A stretch of DNA of 7,742 bases, from the NCBI GenBank assembly GCA_020425885.1, contig JAGQRA010000916.1:1-7742 (forward strand). The letters run 5' to 3'. Of the stretch, positions 5,055 to 7,742 are shown in pieces. The position numbers and the translations under genes were made by a program. The DNA comes from Planctomycetota bacterium. GTDB taxonomy: Bacteria; Planctomycetota; UBA1135; UBA2386. The notes beneath the pieces are model-generated. The model had not been told where the DNA came from and made no database searches. It was given only the letters and a program-made list of their open reading frames with translations. Numbering within the stretch: position 1 is the first letter of the stretch; each line of letters starts with the position of its first letter.

Positions 5055-7283
5055 CTAACAGCCGTTGGCCTTGCGATAGAGCTTCTTCTGCAGCTTGGTG
5101 CACAGGGGCAGTCCGTCGATGCCGTTGCAGACGCAGGTCTTGTACTGAGCAGCAGTGCTCGTCGTGGACTTGCAGAAGGCATAGGCCGTCAGCACCTGGA
5201 TCGCGCAGGCGCCGTGCTGAAGGGTCGCAGCTTTGCGCACGATGCCGCCGATCTTGCCGAACGACACCTTGGTCATGACGGAGGCTTGCAGGCCCGAAGG
5301 GGACAACACGGCGTATTGCGCCGACAGCGGCACGTCCAGCAGTCCGATCGTCGACGGGATCGACACCGGCGTCGTGGTCCGGCCGCCGGCATCGACCGCC
5401 GACAGCGCCACCGCGTGCTGCGACACCTGCAACCTGCATCCCGCCGGCATGCCGGGAATCGGGATGCCACCGCCCGGCAGCGGTCCACCCAACCCGATCA
5501 CGCACGCGGCGAGGCTGCCTGGCTGAGCACCGAGCAGTGAGTAGCCGAAACCCGTCGAGCCGAACTCGGGGCCACCATGAGAGACGATGTCGGGCGGGGT
5601 CGAGCCGCAGGATGTGCCCGTGATCCCGTGCGTCGCCATGCGGCCGAGCTCGTAGCTCACGATCGTGTCGGACCCGGCTTGATGCATGGCGGTCGCGAAG
5701 ATGCTGCCATTGAGCAGATCCCACGCGATCTCGACGCCGCCGGCGATGCCGCCCACGACGTCGTCGCCGTAGAACTGCATCTGCTGCAGGACCTGGCCCG
5801 TGGCCGGGTCGACAACGGTGAGCAGCACATCGGTACCCGTGGCACCCGGGTCGTTCTGCGAGACGTAGACCAGTTCGCTGCCCCAAGGCAGCGAGGTGAA
5901 TCCGCTGACCCTGCCCACCGGCGATGGAAACGAACCCACGTACGAGCCCGACATGTCGACGAGCGAAGTCGTGCCCTCCCAGTCCTGGAAGGCGAAGCCC
6001 TCGACGCCACCGCCGGGCAACGACTCGAAGTAGGCCAGAGCGCGGACCGTGGTGCCCGGGCCGGCGACCGAGCTGACGTCGATCGGCGCCAGGAACGAGG
6101 ACGTCGCGGTGTCGAAGACCTGGATCCGGCGACTCTCGTCGCCGCCGAACACGTAGCGGCCATCGGTGGCGAGATCGCGCATGCCCCATGGGTCGTTGGT
6201 GCTCGTCGGCTGTGGATACGCCGCGATCAGCGATCCCGAGGTGCGATCGAGCTCGTAGAGCATGTGCGAGCCGCCGGTGTTGGCGCCGGACACGTACCAC
6301 CGGTCATCGACGAGCACGCAACCCAGCAGCCCGTTGTCGCCGGTGGTCGCCTGAACGTCGAAGTTGGCAAGGCTCGCACCCCACGCCGGGCCCGGGTAAT
6401 CGCCGGCAGCCGCCGCGATCGTTCCGGCTGGGGCGACTTCGGTATTGCCGATGCAGCTGATGCGGACATGGCCGGCCTCGAGGATCGAGGCCGGCGGATT
6501 GATGCCGTCGGCGACCGTCAGCGCGACGTCGTAGTTGCCGCAGGTCGTGTAGACGTGGGTCGGGTTCTGGATCGAGGAGTCGATCGTGCCGTCGTTCTCG
6601 AAGTCCCAGGCCCAGCTGACGATGCCGCCGGGCGCGCTGGTGAAGCTGGCGTCCTGGAAGTTGACGACGAGCGGCGTGGCGCCGGTCGTCCGGTCCGAGG
6701 TGAAGTTGGCGAAGGCTCCGACCGCCGGCACGATGTCGATCTCGACCCGGCTGACAGGGCCTGCGACCTCCTGCCAGACCGGCTGATTGCCGCCGTTGGC
6801 CGCGATGTTCGACTGGGTGCCGAGACGCGTCAGCACCACGGGGTTGCCGAGGATGCTGCTCGTGAACGGACCGGCGGGGGTGCCGTAGGAGTTGAAGGCG
6901 CTGCCGCCTCCCTGGGCGTCATTGCAGGCGCCGAGGACGCCGTAGACACCGCCGGCCTGCAGCAGGATCGCGGTCGCCACGTGACTGCCGCCGGCCGCGG
7001 AGTTGTCGTAGTACAGCTGCGTACCGACCACGGTGCCGGGGTATGGCGGCGGCGGGTTGGTGCCGAGGTCGATGATCTCGACGGTCTGGAACGGCTGGGT
7101 CGCCTCGTTGGGAACGCGGATGCCCGAGATCACGCACGGCACCGGGCAGGTGAACCAGTAGCCGCGGGTCAGACTCGCCGTATAGGTGCGGTCGTAGCCG
7201 GGCAAGGCGATCGGAGATTGGGCTGCTGCGGTTGCGCCGATCAGCAGCACGGCGGCCGCGGACAGGTTGCGGAGCGGGTACAT
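5055..7283 (-). CDS. Secreted PKD-domain protein with propeller-like region and Cys-rich C-terminal tail
   Basis: The 742-residue product starts with a signal peptide (1-21, hydrophobic core AAAVLLIGA, likely cleavage after ATAAA). Residues 25-185 form a beta-rich domain containing RGYWFTCPVPCVISGIRVP, split into shorter recognisable blocks and paired with Cys46/Cys50. A PKD domain spans about 189-275, with WAWDFENDG at 224-232, NPTHVYTTCGNYDVALTV at 240-257 and an Ig-like end. Residues 300-548 repeat short 'L.D..WYVSG' and 'Y..DRTSG' style units typical of beta-propeller surface proteins (WYVSG 329-333, YVFGG 377-381, LVYVSQ 471-476). A further domain at 573-680 contains FGYSLLGAQPGS, seen in secreted proteins of Planctomycetota. 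A tail at 681-742 adds six cysteines and ends in Cys. ATG 7283 is preferred to an upstream frame extension because AAGGAGG lies 5 nt before it. The role is unknown: extracellular binding or structural is the best guess, and no enzyme motif is seen. Confidence 0.85.
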   Translation of the reverse strand: MYPLRNLSAAAVLLIGATAAAQSPIALPGYDRTYTASLTRGYWFTCPVPCVISGIRVPNEATQPFQTVEIIDLGTNPPPPYPGTVVGTQLYYDNSAAGGSHVATAILLQAGGVYGVLGACNDAQGGGSAFNSYGTPAGPFTSSILGNPVVLTRLGTQSNIAANGGNQPVWQEVAGPVSRVEIDIVPAVGAFANFTSDRTTGATPLVVNFQDASFTSAPGGIVSWAWDFENDGTIDSSIQNPTHVYTTCGNYDVALTVADGINPPASILEAGHVRISCIGNTEVAPAGTIAAAAGDYPGPAWGASLANFDVQATTGDNGLLGCVLVDDRWYVSGANTGGSHMLYELDRTSGSLIAAYPQPTSTNDPWGMRDLATDGRYVFGGDESRRIQVFDTATSSFLAPIDVSSVAGPGTTVRALAYFESLPGGGVEGFAFQDWEGTTSLVDMSGSYVGSFPSPVGRVSGFTSLPWGSELVYVSQNDPGATGTDVLLTVVDPATGQVLQQMQFYGDDVVGGIAGGVEIAWDLLNGSIFATAMHQAGSDTIVSYELGRMATHGITGTSCGSTPPDIVSHGGPEFGSTGFGYSLLGAQPGSLAACVIGLGGPLPGGGIPIPGMPAGCRLQVSQHAVALSAVDAGGRTTTPVSIPSTIGLLDVPLSAQYAVLSPSGLQASVMTKVSFGKIGGIVRKAATLQHGACAIQVLTAYAFCKSTTSTAAQYKTCVCNGIDGLPLCTKLQKKLYRKANGC

Positions 7284-7288
7284 GGCTT

Positions 7289-7295
7289 CCTCCTT
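7289..7295 (-). promoter_or_regulatory. Strong Shine-Dalgarno deciding the start of the PKD protein
   Basis: AAGGAGG read on the minus strand, 5 nt before the ATG at 7283, is a full-consensus ribosome site. It sets the start just ahead of an ideal signal peptide and rules out the 35-residue upstream extension. The rest of the gap at 7284-7466 shows no clear promoter or terminator. Confidence 0.85.
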
Positions 7296-7466
7296 GGGGA
7301 GCGGTGAGCGAGTGTGGTGGGTCGCTACGTGGGTTGATGGTGGATGCCCGAGGCGTGAACCGCGGGTGACTACCAGGACCAACGACAACGCGCGAAACCG
7401 TGCACCGCACTTCTCGACTTCTCGGGACTCCGGACCCGACCGACGGCACCGGATGAGTCGATGCGC

Positions 7467-7742
7467 CTACCGCAGTTGTTCGCGCGCGGTCAGCAGCAGC
7501 TTCTCGGCGCGTTGGATCCGCGGGTCGCGAGGATCCAAGTGCTCGACGAACAGGTCGCGGGCGCGCTCGAGGTAGGACACCGCCTGCTGGCCTTCACCGA
7601 GCGCCAGCTTGCAGCGCCCGGCCAAGGAGAAGGCCGTAGCGGCGAGGTTCGGCTGCACGCCGGGCAATTCGGCCTGCGCCGACATGGCGCTGCACAGCGG
7701 CAGCGCTTCGCCGGCGCGATCGCTGGCCAGCAGGACGTGGAC
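7467..7742 (-). CDS. C-terminal part of a TPR-like helical protein (partial, 5' end outside window)
   Basis: The frame is open to the right edge and ends at TAG, giving 91 residues. The sequence is helical and TPR-like: ASDRAGEALPLCSAMSAQ, then TAFSLAGRCKLALGEGQQA followed by VSYLERARDLF, then DPRDPRIQRAEKLLLTAREQ. The pattern 'LA...LALG....A...LERA..L....L.P.DPR...A' is that of TPR arrays found at the C-terminus of planctomycete and related Ser/Thr protein kinases or of stand-alone TPR proteins. Whether a kinase domain precedes it cannot be seen. TPR scaffolds mediate protein-protein contacts. It is probably transcribed separately from the PKD gene, which is 183 bp downstream with its own strong ribosome site. 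An internal ATG at 7685 is unlikely to be the true start because the helical pattern continues upstream of it. Confidence 0.7.
   Translation of the reverse strand, partial: VHVLLASDRAGEALPLCSAMSAQAELPGVQPNLAATAFSLAGRCKLALGEGQQAVSYLERARDLFVEHLDPRDPRIQRAEKLLLTAREQLR

Noticed and set aside
3755..5278. Long plus-strand open frame over the SGNH gene
   Set aside because: Opposite a gene with visible catalytic blocks and a membrane anchor; its translation is low-complexity and has no recognisable motif.
5577..7307. Long plus-strand open frame over the PKD gene
   Set aside because: Asp/Arg/Val-rich shadow of the secreted protein; no ribosome site or motif.
1..7742. Mobile element, phage, CRISPR array, tRNA or rRNA
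   Set aside because: No transposase or integrase motif, terminal repeats, repeat-spacer pattern or tRNA-like fold was seen on either strand by eye.

Overview
The window looks like ordinary chromosome from a GC-rich Gram-negative bacterium. The most likely source is a member of the Planctomycetota. That is an inference from the style of the large secreted PKD protein, whose N-terminal 'GYWFT.PV....GIRVP' block and C-terminal 'GY.L.GA.PGS' block recall secreted planctomycete proteins. No rRNA or other taxonomic marker is present. All five supported genes lie on the minus strand, so the window is described from its right edge to its left, in the direction of transcription.

Right edge (7467-7742): the C-terminal 91 residues of an all-helical, TPR-like protein that continues outside the window. 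After a 183-bp gap and a strong Shine-Dalgarno comes a 742-residue exported protein (5055-7283). It has a signal peptide, a PKD domain, a propeller-like region and an unusual C-terminal tail with six cysteines. A 9-bp perfect hairpin lies between it and the next gene (3806-4939), a membrane-anchored SGNH/GDSL-type hydrolase with a recognisable Ser, Gly, Asn and Asp-His set.

A gap of about 330 bp (3476-3805) holds a stem-loop, a possible promoter overlapped by an inverted repeat, and a perfect 14-bp palindrome next to the ribosome binding site. It precedes the start of an Alternative Complex III operon: actA (pentaheme membrane cytochrome c, 2798-3475, probably starting at TTG) and actB (2801 to beyond the left edge). 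ActB is a fused molybdopterin-oxidoreductase-like and iron-sulfur subunit. The two genes overlap as ATGA. ActA and ActB form the periplasmic electron-transfer arm of a quinol oxidoreductase that replaces the bc1 complex. The NrfD-like membrane subunits (ActC, ActF) and the small subunits would be expected beyond the left edge.

No mobile element, CRISPR array, tRNA or rRNA was seen, and no clearly new system. The points most worth a second look are a histidine-rich insertion in ActB, the TTG start and palindrome of actA, the Cys-rich tail of the PKD protein, and cysteines flanking the active-site blocks of the SGNH protein.
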